Shown here: piece after piece, positions 48,576-61,500 of the stretch
Layout of the letters: every line of letters starts with the position of its first letter
Position numbering within the stretch: the stretch's first letter is position 1
Origin: Zygnema cylindricum
Lineage: Eukaryota; Streptophyta; Zygnematophyceae; Zygnematales; Zygnemataceae
Direction of reading: 5' to 3'
Assembly (NCBI GenBank): GCA_037447655.1
Contig: JBBHKE010001566.1
Coordinates: 1-62,000 of the forward strand
Length of the DNA stretch: 62,000 nt
The notes under the pieces: generated by a model
Databases searched by the model: none
The model's input: only the letters and a program-made list of their open reading frames with translations
What the model was told of the DNA's origin: nothing
Made by a program: the position numbers and the translations under genes

Positions 48576-51500
48576 ATGGAGGAATATCCAGAAGAGCTGT
48601 TGACACCACCAGTGCCACTGGTGGCCCTTCTTGGTGTTCCGCAGCTTCATGCGCAAATGGCAGGATTTCTCGCGTCACAGCAGCCAGCCATGGCCGCCCT
48701 TTCGATACCAGACCCTTCTGATGCGGGCGTTCTGGGAGGCAAAGAGCGACGTCCCCCAGAAGCCCGGATGCCGCCTCCTGTAGGAATAATAAAGTCAGAC
48801 TGGCTTGCGAAACACAGACAGAGAGCTGCTTCTGTTGCGGTTCTACTGCTGGAACGTGAACATGTTTATGGCGATCCTACGCAATGGCAGGTTGTCTGTG
48901 AACATATTGATATTATTAGGTATGAAGATTTTTTTTACCATTCTTCTCTTTCCACAAGTAATCGTCATTTGCTAGATTTGGCATTCGTGAGAGGTTGCAC
49001 ATGCTTTTTGTACCAAATGCTGTAGTAAAGTAAAAGCTGATTTTGTCATGGCAACGTTTCGATTATGTTGTATTTTTATTCTATGCTTTGCTATTCAGGA
49101 ACGTTATACGAGGCAGGGGGGTAAAGCTTCTTGTTCTGCTTCTGCAGGCCACCATGGTTGGTAAGCATTGACATTTCCTGTCAGTTTTTTATTTCAGCAT
49201 TTTGTCAAACCATGTATTTAATCCAGAAATCGCCCATGAACTATGCAGAACTTAATCAGTGGAACAATGCAGGCTTCAGGAACAAAGGGCAATTCGTTGG
49301 ATGTTGATTATGCTTTTAATTCTGAAGACAGTACAAATTTTATTGTGCTGTAATGTTGGATTGGACAGGTGAGATGAATGAAGAGCGGTTCATGGCACTA
49401 CGAAAACGTGCTGAAGTGGAGCCACGCAACGTGATCACATTCATATATGGCGATTCTGTAGACTTTAAGCGATCTTTGAACAAGTGAGTCATTTATTTTC
49501 ATTCGACACGTAGTAGATTTGGAAGATTGTGACTCTACTGTATCCACATACCAGTTTGTTGTTATGCAACTAGAGTTTGATTCCCTGAGGTTGATTGCTG
49601 TTTTTCTGTTTCAAAGATTGTAAGGTAGGCCTCTCGAAGGCCTGAGGGGAGAAGCAAGTGGTGGTGGCTCATGGTGGGACAGAATGGGCAACTTGCTGGT
49701 GGAGATGGTGGCAGTGTACTACCGTGAAGAAGGTCGTCGAGTGAAGGCGCGTGTTGAACGGAAAGCTTATAATCACTGGGAGCTTGGTGTGCGCTATTCT
49801 TTCAAGGTATGTTTTAAGGTATTTTTAAAGTATATTGGTAAGGTGTTAAGGTCTGATGTTAAGATATACTGTTAAGTGTAATCTTGTGCATTGGATTTCA
49901 AGTTGCTAGTCCACTGCGTCTGAATTGAGATATATGGGTTTTTTCCCTTATGATAGGCAATACTTAGGACTCTCGGAAATAGATCTAGCACTTTGTAGGC
50001 TGCATTCGCTGGAGCTTTTAGTTTTTTTTCTGGGAATCTTAAGCTTCGTGTAATATGAACGTGTATCATATCGAACAATTGGAATTTCACTTGACCATTG
50101 ATTCTGGCCCCAGTATGATTAACTGAAATTATCGTATGGACTTAATACATTACACTTGGACTCCACAATTTCCTAAAAAAAAACATTTACAGATTACAAC
50201 AAGAAAATATTTTGGCAGACATCATTGCATTTCCAGTTTTCGAGTCATAGTCACCTGGGCGCAGCCACTGGAATGGCTCCATCCCATATAAAAATATGTT
50301 TTGCTTTTCTAGTGGTATTTGCATGTGTCTGCAGCAGATGGCTCTTTGCCAATCTAAGGTAAAAGCATTTGGATTGGAAGCTCATGATTTTCATATCCAA
50401 ACCTCAGTAAGTAATTTCCATGCTTATGACTTTTTCCTTTTGTGATTAGAATTTTGAAAACTCAGCTAAATATTCCTGGTATGGGGGCAGATGGCAGTAT
50501 ACGCCGAGTTTAGAAGAGACTGGGTCAGCGCCTTGAGAAACTATGAGGCAGCTTATACATCTCTGCAAGAGGTCTGTTCTACTGACACCTGCTTCCTCTC
50601 TTGAGTAGTGGAGATTCAGTAAATTTTGATGACAAGAATGGATTTCCTGTAGGAGGGACTGTCAATTTTGAATTGACTCTCGGGTTCTTGTTGTAAGAAG
50701 AAACGGTCCCCACAATGTTTAAACGTTCATGTCACTTTGGCATTGTGACTAGGAGTTAGGAAGTGAATTATGTCCATTTGCAAAAAAAATTCAAAATGAT
50801 CTATTTTATAGCTGTCTACCGTTATTGACTTCATCGGTTGCATTGGCCAACTCTTAGCGGGTTATTCTTTGATGTTCCGTATCCTTCCATGGATGCCGTG
50901 TGAGTACGAGATTGATTACACTGTGGTTATTGATGCACTAGGCTTGTTTTGAAAAGTTGCTGATACTGTGCATTTAAAATTTTCTTTTAACTTTGGCCTG
51001 CGTGACTCCAATTTTTGAGCTTCTTGGACATGCGTCAGGGTCAATGCCCCTTTAAGCCAAGCATATGTGTCTCCAGATAGGAAAAATGGTTGTTTTCTGA
51101 TGAGCCATTTCAGTTTTTTTTTAGAAAAAAGAAAAACAAATGACAACAGACAATCCATTACCTTAATGAATTGGTTTTCTGAAGGAATGCACTTGGGTGG
51201 GGGATCATCACAGGGCTGGGTGTCGCAACTTGTTAGCACGCCAGTACAAGTGCAGCCTGTGCAGAGTGTGGTTGAGCTGAAATCGGTGGCTGAAATGTTG
51301 CATCTCAAGGTCCTCACTTTGCTCCTGCACAGTGGAAAAGAGACAGAGGCTGTGCAGTGGTTTCGTCGCCATGTTGCATATTTTCGCGATAAGGTTGGTC
51401 CTATGGAGGGTGCCTTTATGCATTGGAAATGGATGGCTCGCCAGCTTCAAGTGTTTGGAGAAATGCTTCAGCAACGATTGGCAACAGGACAGCCCCCTGC

Positions 51501-54500
51501 TCCTTCCACCAGTACCATTACAAATATTGTCATTACAGCCCGTGAACTACAGCCTGCGCTCTACTTCCAGGTTAGGAAATCGACTCGTTTTCTTTGCGTG
51601 AATCGTTTACGCAGTTCATAAAATCTCATGATGAATCATACTTCACAGGGTTTGCGTTATCGAGAGTATTCTTACAGAAAGCAGCACATTACTTGTTGAC
51701 AAATGGAAAATGGTATGGAGACACATAAGAATAGAAGTGATCTGCTTTTTCTAGAAGTCCAGACTGACCATGGTACTATATTCAAAGTGCGATTCTATGG
51801 AAGCACCCTCTCTCTGCTGTTTACACCAGCACACTACACACTTGCACACTGTAAAAGCTGATTGGTGTTAACCAAATGATTGGCAAGTTGTTTTAAAGTG
51901 AGGTGCGCCTATGGAGTATTTTAGAGACAGTCTCTAATATCATTGAATATGGTGTAATGCTGTGTTGGCGCCGGCCGGTTTGCAGCAAACTGGTTCTTGT
52001 TGTAGGATATGAGATGTCCAGCGTCAGAAAGATGGTGAATAGCTTCCTATAAAGCTGTGTGGGTGATATTCTAATTTCTGACATTGCACATCAAACAATT
52101 GATCTGCTATTTGAGAAATTCATGCCGTATAAATATTGTCCCAGTGTTTCTTCTTGCTCACTCTCTGGGTTGATAACTTGCATATGCAGCTGGCAGCTGG
52201 CCATATGCTACGATGGAGGCGCAGTTTTGAAAGTGCACTCGCTGCCCTTGAAGCATTTGGAGATGCAGATGCAGTTGATGTTTTGGACGGCCCTCCAGAG
52301 CAGGTGGCACCGTCCTTGTACATTGGTCAAGCCCCACGTCTTATAAATCGAGGACAATCAATCCACGACCAAAGGTATGTGTAATTTCTTTCATCATGGG
52401 CACTTTGCCTCCACTCTAGTGCAGCAGAGACACATAGCAGAGATGGATTTTATACAGAGAGGTGGGCTGCAGAGTTGGGCGTTTATAACAACTAGTGAAC
52501 TCGTCAGTTTGAATGTGCGTGACCGCATGTTCGCCCATGTGTTCTTACAAATTTTTATTCTTACTGTATTTCTATTTTTCTGGTAGCCTTCCCTTTTCGC
52601 TATCTCTTCACGAACTTTCTTGAGCTTCAGGGTGCTGTGTTTACTGTTTTAAAGTGTATCTTTAAAAGAAGTGGAGCGTTGAATATGTTGGGTTTCTTTA
52701 GTTGAAGTGAATGCTTCAGAATCATGCCACTTTTCAGTTTTGCTGTCAAGTGGAATATTACAAAGAGTATTTATCCAGGTGATTTTTTGAACTTGGAATA
52801 GATTAGCTTAGATCAGTATCAATAGCACTGGAACATGCAGTTTGGATGGAAGTTGAACACCTCTTTGGTCGTGGCGTGGCTTGTGATTTGTTACGCGGCA
52901 GGCCAACAGAAAATGAATACCTCCGCCATGAACTTCTTAGCAAACAAGCTCAGACTCCTTCTTTGGCCGTGATAGAGATGCAAATCCGTGCTCAAGAGCT
53001 CTACAAGGACATTCATGCAGTACGGACAAGCTACCAACTTGCTTGCGAAATGGGGCGAGAATACTTCCATGCACGCGATTACGAGAATGCAAAGCGTCTT
53101 TTTGACAATGTAGCTGGTATTTATAGAAAGGAAGGATGGGCCACTTTGCTTGCAGCTACACTTGGATATCTTAGAGAATGTGCTCGACATCTCAGTTTGT
53201 TAACCGATTACCTGCAATATTCGCTGGAGCTCGCAGCTCTTCCAACTCCTGAAGAAAACCAAGGATCTTTTCCAGTTATGGGCCCCGAGATGGGGCCGGC
53301 AGGTCCCCTTGGTGAGCTCCAGCATGCTGTAGTATGTAGAGAACTTATAGGACTATTAGAAGGCAGAACCTCAACACTTCCTGCAATGGAAGGTACCTCT
53401 GGGATGACAGTAACATTGGATAATCCGGTGCAACTCACAATTGGTTTGCAAAGCCCACTTCGTGTAGCTGTAACTGTGGTAGCTGCTTTTGAGGCACAGA
53501 AAGTGAAACTGGGTGAAGAGGTAATCCTGCAGTTGGCGTTGCTATCCCATTTGCCAGAGCCAGTCACACTGGACAAAATAGATGTACATTTTAGTGATTC
53601 TTCTTTAGGTTGTACTCTGGAGAATGGAGTTGACCTCACGATGAAGAGAGGGCAGTGGAAGCGACTTTCAGTGCGTGTCACTGCAGGTCTGTTCACTTAA
53701 TCTGTTCTCACAATCATTGTCACTAGGTCAGTTGTTTAAGTACAGTCTCGCATTCTGGAAAGGCTGTATTTCCTCGCTATTTTATTTTTACTCGGATGTA
53801 GTTTAGACCAACTGCAATGTTAGATGTTCTCATATGGCATGCACTTATGAGTTTGTTGTCCACTTGTTGCACGCCTGTCATATGATTATCAGGCACTTTA
53901 TGTAAAAGGTTGCATCCTTTTGGAATCTGGTTTGGTTAGGCAGTTCTGCCTAAAAATCTTGTAGCCAATTGGTTTGCAACATATTGTAAATTTATCAATT
54001 TGCCTGGAACCAAATCATGGTGACTGGAAACTGTTAAACATTAAATCCAGATAGTCTATGGACCAATTTTCGTTTTTGAAGTGCTGCATGTGATTGTTGG
54101 CCACTTCCCTCTCTCATTACATGGTTTTTGTCAGATTATGCGAAAAATTAGGGCAACTATAGAGGAACTGTTCAGAGTCATGTGTTGCAAGTAGTATCAG
54201 ATGATATGTATTCTGTGGCTCAAATGAAAGTTAATTGCATCTTTTAAAATTGGCCTATGGTATAGCATGCCAATCTTTCAGCTGGACCGCTCAAATATTT
54301 CTGCATGTGATGCAAGAACCACGGATTTGCAAATCTGAAAGCAAACACGTTTTTTTTTACTGCTACTGCTCTATGTTGTGCTGGATTGCTGTTGAAGCAA
54401 AATCAGATAAACCTGAAATCGGTGTCAAATTTATTTTTTTATGTTTTTGTTCTCTCCTTTTTTGTTTAATGTATGCAGGTACCCCTGGTCGTCTCTCATG

Positions 54501-56274
54501 CCTCGAGCTTGTTCTTAGATTATCTCCATATGCTTCTTTTCTGTGTTCCATCCAGTCTACCCAGGCTGTTGATAGCATCCCTTTTTGGATGTTTGAACCC
54601 TTCTCTGAAAAATCTCCCTTTGGAGATCCTGTCCTGGCGCTGACGGGTCAGTCGTGGGTGGATATTGACGAAGAAGAGGCCCTCGTTGAACTTTTTCTGG
54701 AATCAACTGATCCAGCTTTGTTGGGAGAAGCCCTCCCTGTTTGTATTAAAGTGAAGTCCATCGGTCATGTCTTAAAACAAGGAAAACTTCGTCTCCAAGT
54801 CTCATCGTCTGATACTTCACCTTCTCCTGATATCCCTCACTCAGTTGCTGCCCTTGCCCCTCCAGGCAGTCAGGTTCAATCTCCTGTAGTACCACTATCT
54901 CCTGTGGAAATTCTTTTGGGTTTCAAAAATGAGCTTACAAGAGATATTAACGATTCAAAGGATGGAGGAGCAGATAGTTTGTCTCCTTCATTTACAGCTT
55001 TGCTTGACCTCCCAACTGTAGGCAAGGACTGTTCTTATGATACTGTCGTATATCTAAGGTGGAAACGTCCCGAAGGTGCGTCCCTTACTGCCACACTTTC
55101 ATACACGGCTGAAAATAGTGTCAATGTAGGGATGGAGAAGGGTGGAAACGAACAGAAGGGGGAAAAACCGGCTGGTGGGAGTAGCCATTTTCAGGTCTCA
55201 CAGTCTTTGACTGTTTCCTGTCAAGAGGCTTTCAGTACAAATGTGCGATATCTAGGCCCTTTTAGGAAGGATGCCCTCCTGCCAGGTGGCACTATTGTAG
55301 ACACCAAAAGCTCTGGAGGCGGAGGAGGAGAGACGTCAAAACCGGCCGCAGCTCTTCCTCTTAACGAAATGTGTTCGATGGTAGTTTGTATTAAAAGCAC
55401 ATCTCCTGTTCCCCTGAGGTTGATTGCTGTACTTATAAAGGAGGAAGACAAAAAGGTGTGTCATGTTGTTCCTACTGGTGGTGGTGGGGGTGATTCTGGG
55501 AATGGTGATTTGAGCGATTCGAGCACAAGTACTTGGGATATGTTGGGTGTGGAGGAAGTACCAGGAGAGGAGGTAGGAGGAGGACTGATGTTATCTGATG
55601 GAGAGGCCTTTACAAGACTATTTCACATCACACCGTTTGTGGAGTCTCCAGCCTTATCAGTTGGGAGGTTGCACATACGTTGGGAGAGGGATACTCAGGG
55701 AAACAATGGAAATACTGGTAATTCACATAGCAAGTCTAACAAGAACGAGAACGAGAGCTCGAGTAAGGACACAGTTGATCAAATTGAAGGGAGTTTTGTG
55801 AAGGAGGACGAGCTTGGGTTTGGACCAGTAAATACTGTGGTGAATCTTGCCCCTGTGGTCGTTGAATCTCCCCCGGTAGTTGTGAAACTTCACTGTCCTC
55901 AGTATGCGGTGTTGGGAGTTCCGTTTATTCTTTCCGTTGTGGTTCACAATCACTCTTCATCCCTTTTAACTATTCCGTTCTCCGTGCAAGATGGGCCTAG
56001 TTTTGTGTTCTCTGGTGCACATAGCGGTTCATATTCAGTCCTCCCCTTCACCTCGTATCCTCTCTCTTATAGACTTGTGCCTCTCACATCGGGTATTTTA
56101 CAACTCCCACGTATCCGTTTAACTGTTAGTCAGTTTAACGCAAACCTTCATCCGTCCACTCAGAGCACAAAGTTATTTGTGTATCCGTCTCATCCACATG
56201 CTGGTTTGTTGCCTTCCAAAAGTATCAAGTCAGGAGTAGGGAATGATGACCAGAGCAGTTCAAGACATCTGTGA
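48576..56274 (+). CDS. TRAPPC11: TRAPPC11 (Foie gras/Gryzun) vesicle-tethering subunit
   Basis: TRAPPC11 is a large subunit of the TRAPP complex, which tethers and activates Rab GTPases in ER-Golgi traffic. Nine exons join in phase: 48576-48919, 49099-49160, 49369-49483, 49629-49806, 50491-50571, 51214-51570, 52190-52374, 52812-53686 and 54479-56274, giving about 1,330 aa. The start MEEYPEELLTPPVPLVALLG matches plant orthologues. The Foie gras helical-repeat region covers about residues 215-580, with YYREEGRRVKARVERKAYN, VYAEFRRDW, EMGREYFHARDYENAKRLFD, YRKEGWATLLAATLGYLREC and YSLELAALP. The last two exons hold the beta-rich Gryzun-type half. Exon 5 uses a weak donor, GTCTGT. The exon 8 start (52812) is chosen because it alone keeps phase without a stop. 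It adds about 30 residues (through MEVEHLFGRGVACDLLRG) that I do not recognise from other plants, so that edge is uncertain. Confidence 0.92.
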
Positions 56275-57660
56275 TATGTAGGTCTCTCTAGTTAGTGAGC
56301 TTTGTAACTGATGTAAATAATTATCCTTTGAGCCTATTTTGTGGCTTTAATTCAAATTGCATTAGGATTTTTACATGTGATGGGACTTGGTGGTGGGTAT
56401 AGAATTTCAACTGCGCTTCAATTTGTATGTATGTTTACTTCTGGGCATGAAGATATGAGAGTATCATAAGGTTTAGAGTGTAAATTTTCAAAAGCTACTG
56501 TGAATTTCACTGTTTTTCAAGATTGCAAAGATAACTCACTGAAAATCCGGTTCTTGTTATGATGAAAGTTCCCTTAGAGATTTTGATGTTTGTGTAACTA
56601 GTCAATTGTAACTGTACTTGTAAGGCATTGTGCTTTCACCTACTGAAGGACCAAGCAAACATGATCTGGACGTAGGGCCAGAGTCGATCGAGGCAATTCA
56701 TTATCCAGCCGAGTTTTTCTGCCCGCTTTTTAAAGTCCGAAACCAGTTCAAAACAAATCATACAAGGATACTACGGCGCTTACGAAAAATTTACTAACGC
56801 TATGAGGTTTGACTGTACAAGAGATTCAGGAAAAACAACTCTTGACAAGAAGGAACAGAAGGGTCATGAATGTCCACAAAAAATGGAAAAATTAGAATCA
56901 CCTGAAAATAATATCTTGTAAGTATCGCAGAACTGCATGGACAACCCAACATATCCACTCCTTTAACGGCTGATTTTGTGTTAACCACTTATTTAGACCC
57001 TTTTGTATCCTCTCCCTCACAGGCAAGCGAAAAAGGATATCAGCTCACTGTCAGCCAATGGACACTTTTATCTCTTCTCTCTCTTTATCTTGCCGTCAAC
57101 ATCCACACTAAGGAAATTGAGAGCTTCCAGAAATTCCATTACCTCCATTAGTAGTTAGCCATAAAAATTTCCTGAAGCGCTCTAATTCTCCAGCACTTGA
57201 TATAAAATGGCTCAAAATTTGCTATGGATAAAAAATGGATATGAAATGTCTTAAAATGGATCTGAGCCATTGAAAGGAAAAGGAAAAAAAAGGGAAAGGA
57301 AACACAGCAAAGAATAGCATCACACAACACAAAAAAGAAAAGACCACAAAAAAATATTTTTTATTCCAAAAAAGCATTTTCGTTTCCTCATAACTTAATT
57401 CCATTACTCTATTTTATTCCCCCCTTCCCTGTCGCTCAAAGAGGAAACGGTCCCTTAACCCTCCCTGTCCCCCTTCCCTAATTTAGATTTCCTATTTCCC
57501 TGACTATCCCTAATCCTAAAAAGGTGTTTACAACAAATTTCAAAAACTAAAGACATCTGAAAAACACTAATACGAATGCATTTCAACTTCTTCGCAGTTT
57601 CTTTACGCTGGTTTTGTTGCAACTTTAAGGTTGTCGAGCTCCAAATAACTGTATAATGTT
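56275..57660. other. Region downstream of TRAPPC11, no gene seen
   Basis: The TRAPPC11 3' untranslated region should occupy the left part. Between about 57250 and 57480 the sequence is purine/pyrimidine skewed and low in complexity. No conserved exon is visible. Confidence 0.45.
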
Positions 57661-57766
57661 GAAAGACACGTGGCCGTCGAACTGCCACTTAGTGACGTGG
57701 CAGAGGAGGACAAAGAAATTGAAGCCGAAGAAGTCAGTGCTGTCATCAGCCAGCCACTTTGTCACG

Positions 57767-57955
57767 TCGTGCCGGCCGTCGAGCTGCCGGCAAAATTTAT
57801 CGGAATTGGGGAAACGGTCGTCAATTGACGGCCACAGAAGAAACTGGAGGAACGGTCGTCAAGCAGCCGGCAAAATTGTCGGAATTGGAGAAACGGCCGT
57901 CGGTAAACGGCCGTCAAGCTGCCGACAGAAGCGGAAGGAGAAACGGGAGGAATGG
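57767..57955. repeat. GC-rich 85-bp tandem duplication with CGGCCGTC palindromes
   Basis: Two copies of a unit containing GCCGGCAAAATTGTCGGAATT and ending in GAAACTGGAGGAACGG or GAAACGGGAGGAATGG sit side by side. Short palindromic words (GACGGCC, GGCCGTC, GCCGGC) occur repeatedly. The block is much richer in GC and CpG than its surroundings. A 102-codon frame across it has no recognised family. Confidence 0.75.
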
Positions 57956-58539
57956 CACAAGTAACAGTGTTGCGCCCCGGCGTTTATATGTTTGATGGTT
58001 TCATGTTTAAACGGGAAAATGGCGTTCGTATATTCCGTACAAAGGTACACAGTCGTACATGTAAAGGAAAAAATATCGCCAGTTTCAGCTCGTGACGACA
58101 AATTTCGAAGGCACAAAATATCTTTTGTTTGCAATTTTGTCGTCGGTTCAAATTTTGAAACGAATGCTACGGCAGCCACGTGTAGCCCTAAGAAGTAAGA
58201 ACCCCCACGTAGGATTTCAAAAGGCAGCAACCATGCGATGGATACAAGAACTTGAGAAAAAGCTACAAAAGTTTGAAAGAAAGGAGCTTTTGGTTTAGAA
58301 AGAACTTATCAAGAGCATTAAGGCACTTGCTTGAATAGATCTTGAAAGCTGAATTAGTTTTAACCATAAGGACAACTATTTTAAAAATAAAACACCTTCA
58401 AAACAATTAGAACTCTTATAGAGGAAGAGTATTGTGATAATCCTATGAACCGAGGAAAATCGTAAAAGTAAAGACTCTGAAAAACCTTCAAGGTCCCTCA
58501 ATTTTTTTTCACGAGGCACAAAATACTTAAGAGATCTTG

Positions 58540-61500
58540 ATGATCTCTATTTCTTATGTTTCACAAATCCTTGTTTGGAAAACTAAGCCTTTTTTAACAA
58601 AGCGTTCTATCAATCATTTCAATAATATTTGTACCAGAAAGGCATATTCTACTCAGATTAGAAATACGGCAGAAGCTTTCAGTGCAGTCGAAAGGAATTC
58701 AGTTCAAAAAATGCCGAAAGCAATCAAAGTTTATGAGACAGGGGGACCAGAGGTATGAGAAGAAATTGTTATGGTACAGTCCATAGTTGAATGTGAGAAA
58801 TCAATTGGAAATGCTATTTGTGGTTACCCCGTACTTCAAGCGTTTTTAATGGTATTAAACGTGTATTTTGTGGTGTACTACGCACATATTATGGTATAAT
58901 TCACGTATTTTACTGTAAATGCACGTGTTTTTATTGTATACTGTGCACCCTTTACGGTGTAGCACTTGTATACGTGTATTCTACGGCATAACATGTGTAT
59001 TTTAGTGTAATAATCGTATTGTATGGGTTAACCACATGTCGCATTCCCAATAGTTTCCTCATACTCTGATGGAATCGAATAAAATGAACGTTTTAAATTT
59101 GCATGCATTTATGCTACATACAATTTGATTTGTCAGCTCCTGTCAAGTTACTTGCTTTCCCCTTTTGTTTGGGGGTTGTTTCAGTTAATCATCTGAGTTC
59201 TGCTAGAGTTCTTTACAAAAAAGTGGTTCCTTTCAACTTTTCAGGAATGATTCTTGCATTGTTTAAAGGTTTTTTTCCAAAAAATAATCTGAGTTAATGC
59301 AAGTTTTATTTCTTTCTTTCAGAAATGTGTGCGTCAAGCGATGACTTTGTTATATTTACGCAAAGTACATCAAGTATATGTGGTTTTTTGAAAATAAACG
59401 TTATTTCCTGTTTTGATCAGTCACATATCCTGTTTTGTTTGAAAGTTATTCATGTGAAGTGAAAATTGCAGTTGTAACTGTAATTGTACAAACAGTTACA
59501 AGTACAAGATATAGATTTTGAAAACTTCTCCATTTGTCCTTGCAGGTACTGAAATGGGAAGACGTTGAAGTGGGAGAGCCTGGACCAGGTCAAGTGAAGA
59601 TACGACATACTGCCATAGGTCTCAATTTTATTGATGTCTATTTTCGAACCGGAGTTTACAAGTCGGCCTCTTATCCATTTATTCCTGGTAAGTATTTGCA
59701 TATTACGACCACGATCAACTATGGCAAACTGTACACCGTGAATGGCTATTAGCATTAAAATATTAACAATTATTGTTAATACACTAAAATATACCCCTTA
59801 AAGTACACCGTGAATGGCTGTTAGCTGTAAAATATTGACAATTATAATCGTTAATCGCACTGAAGTATACCCCCATGCTTTATGTTTCTTAACGTTGACA
59901 GTGATTCATGGTGTATCTGCATACTGAGTCTGCATGTCAAATATAATCCATATAATTTAATGACCACCATATAATAACCATATGTTCCGGTACTGCGAGC
60001 TTGGTTTTTGGGAAAAAATGATGACACTGCCCAATGCTTTTAGAGTTAAATGCTTTAATTTCAAGTGAGTGTTTTTGTGAACCAAAGTTAAAGATTAGTA
60101 TTTAGTTAAATGGTGCAGAAAGAGTAGAAAAACATAATCAGTGTAGTTATGCAGTTTTTACTGTAGAATTATTTGAAGGAAGTGAATTGAAGAAAGAGGG
60201 CAGCTCTTCTGTCCTTCCAATTTGATTCTTGCAGTTCAATTCCTTGGTCATATCCATTTTTCCTTGATATATTCTATCAATTGTAATCCCTTCCTGTTTG
60301 ATGCTTGCAAGAAAACCCTTATGGTTCTAACAGAATTCCCAAAAAACCTCTGAAAAGCCATGCAGGTTTTGAAGGCGTTGGAGTTGTGACCGCAGTCGGG
60401 TCCGGACTGACTGGAAGAGTTATCGGAGATCGTGTCGGTTATGCCGGGCGTCCCATTGGAGCATATTCTCAAGAGCGTCTTATCGAGGCAGAAAAACTTA
60501 TTCCTCTTCCTGACAATGTCGGTGATGAGCTGGCAGCCGCCATGCTATTGAAGGGCATGACTGCACAGTTTCTTCTGCGACGCTGTTTTAAGGTGAGTTA
60601 CAAGTGTGAAATGTGGAGCCTAAGAGGTGGAAAGGTGAAAGAAGTTATGAGTAGTTAGGAGGGATTATGTAGGTCTGTTGTAAGGTGAGTTAAAGGGAAA
60701 GAAGAAGTGCCTTTGGTGGAACGAAGGAGGAAGGAAGAAAGGAAAAAAGGAGGAGGAAGTCATGAGGGATTATGGAGTTTTTGCAGATTCAACCAGGGGG
60801 CAATATTATGGTTCGTATAGTCATTTACCTCGCTGTTTTCAAACACGCTGTGAAACTAGTATTTATTTCAGTCTTGTTTTTTACGTAGTATTTTATTGAG
60901 TTTTTGCAGGTTCAACCAGGGCACACTATATTGGTTCATGCCGCAGCTGGTGGAGTTGGTTCTCTTCTCTGCCAATGGGGAAAGGCTCTTGGGGCGACTG
61001 TAATTGGTACAGTTTCTACAGAAGAGAAGGGAAAACAAGCCAAAGAAGATGGAGCTGATCATATCATTTTCTATAGAGAAGAAAATTTTGTGGAAAGAGT
61101 TAAGGAGATAACAGGAGGTGAAGGAGTGGCTGTTGTCTATGACTCTGTTGGAAAGGACACAGTTCAGGTAAGAAATTCCTCCTCGGTTTCGAGATTGGTC
61201 CATCATTTTTTTTTTTTTTTGAAGTCGTCAGAGGATGGCCAGAGAAAATTGTAAATAGTGAAAATAATAAAAGTGAAAAAATTATAGGCAACAAATTGAT
61301 CGCAGCTTAAACTTCGAGGAATGTGTTTTCAGAAAAATCATATTCTTTTTGAGATTGGCTTCAACCTCTTCGAAAGCAACATTTACCAACTATTAGCCCT
61401 TCATCAGTTAGGCTTGTTTAGTACACTGCCCATTGTGAATAGGGTTACCATTCTAATACGAGTGAGTTTTTTTTATTCAAATCATTAAGTACATCATGAA

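Noticed and set aside
51067-51213. Extension of TRAPPC11 exon 6 to the left
   Set aside because: The frame is open but carries no family similarity. The CACAG acceptor at 51213 keeps phase with exon 5.
57656-57995. 102-codon Arg/Lys-rich frame as a small protein
   Set aside because: It follows the GC-rich tandem duplication and is explained by repeated CGGCCG and GAAACGG words.
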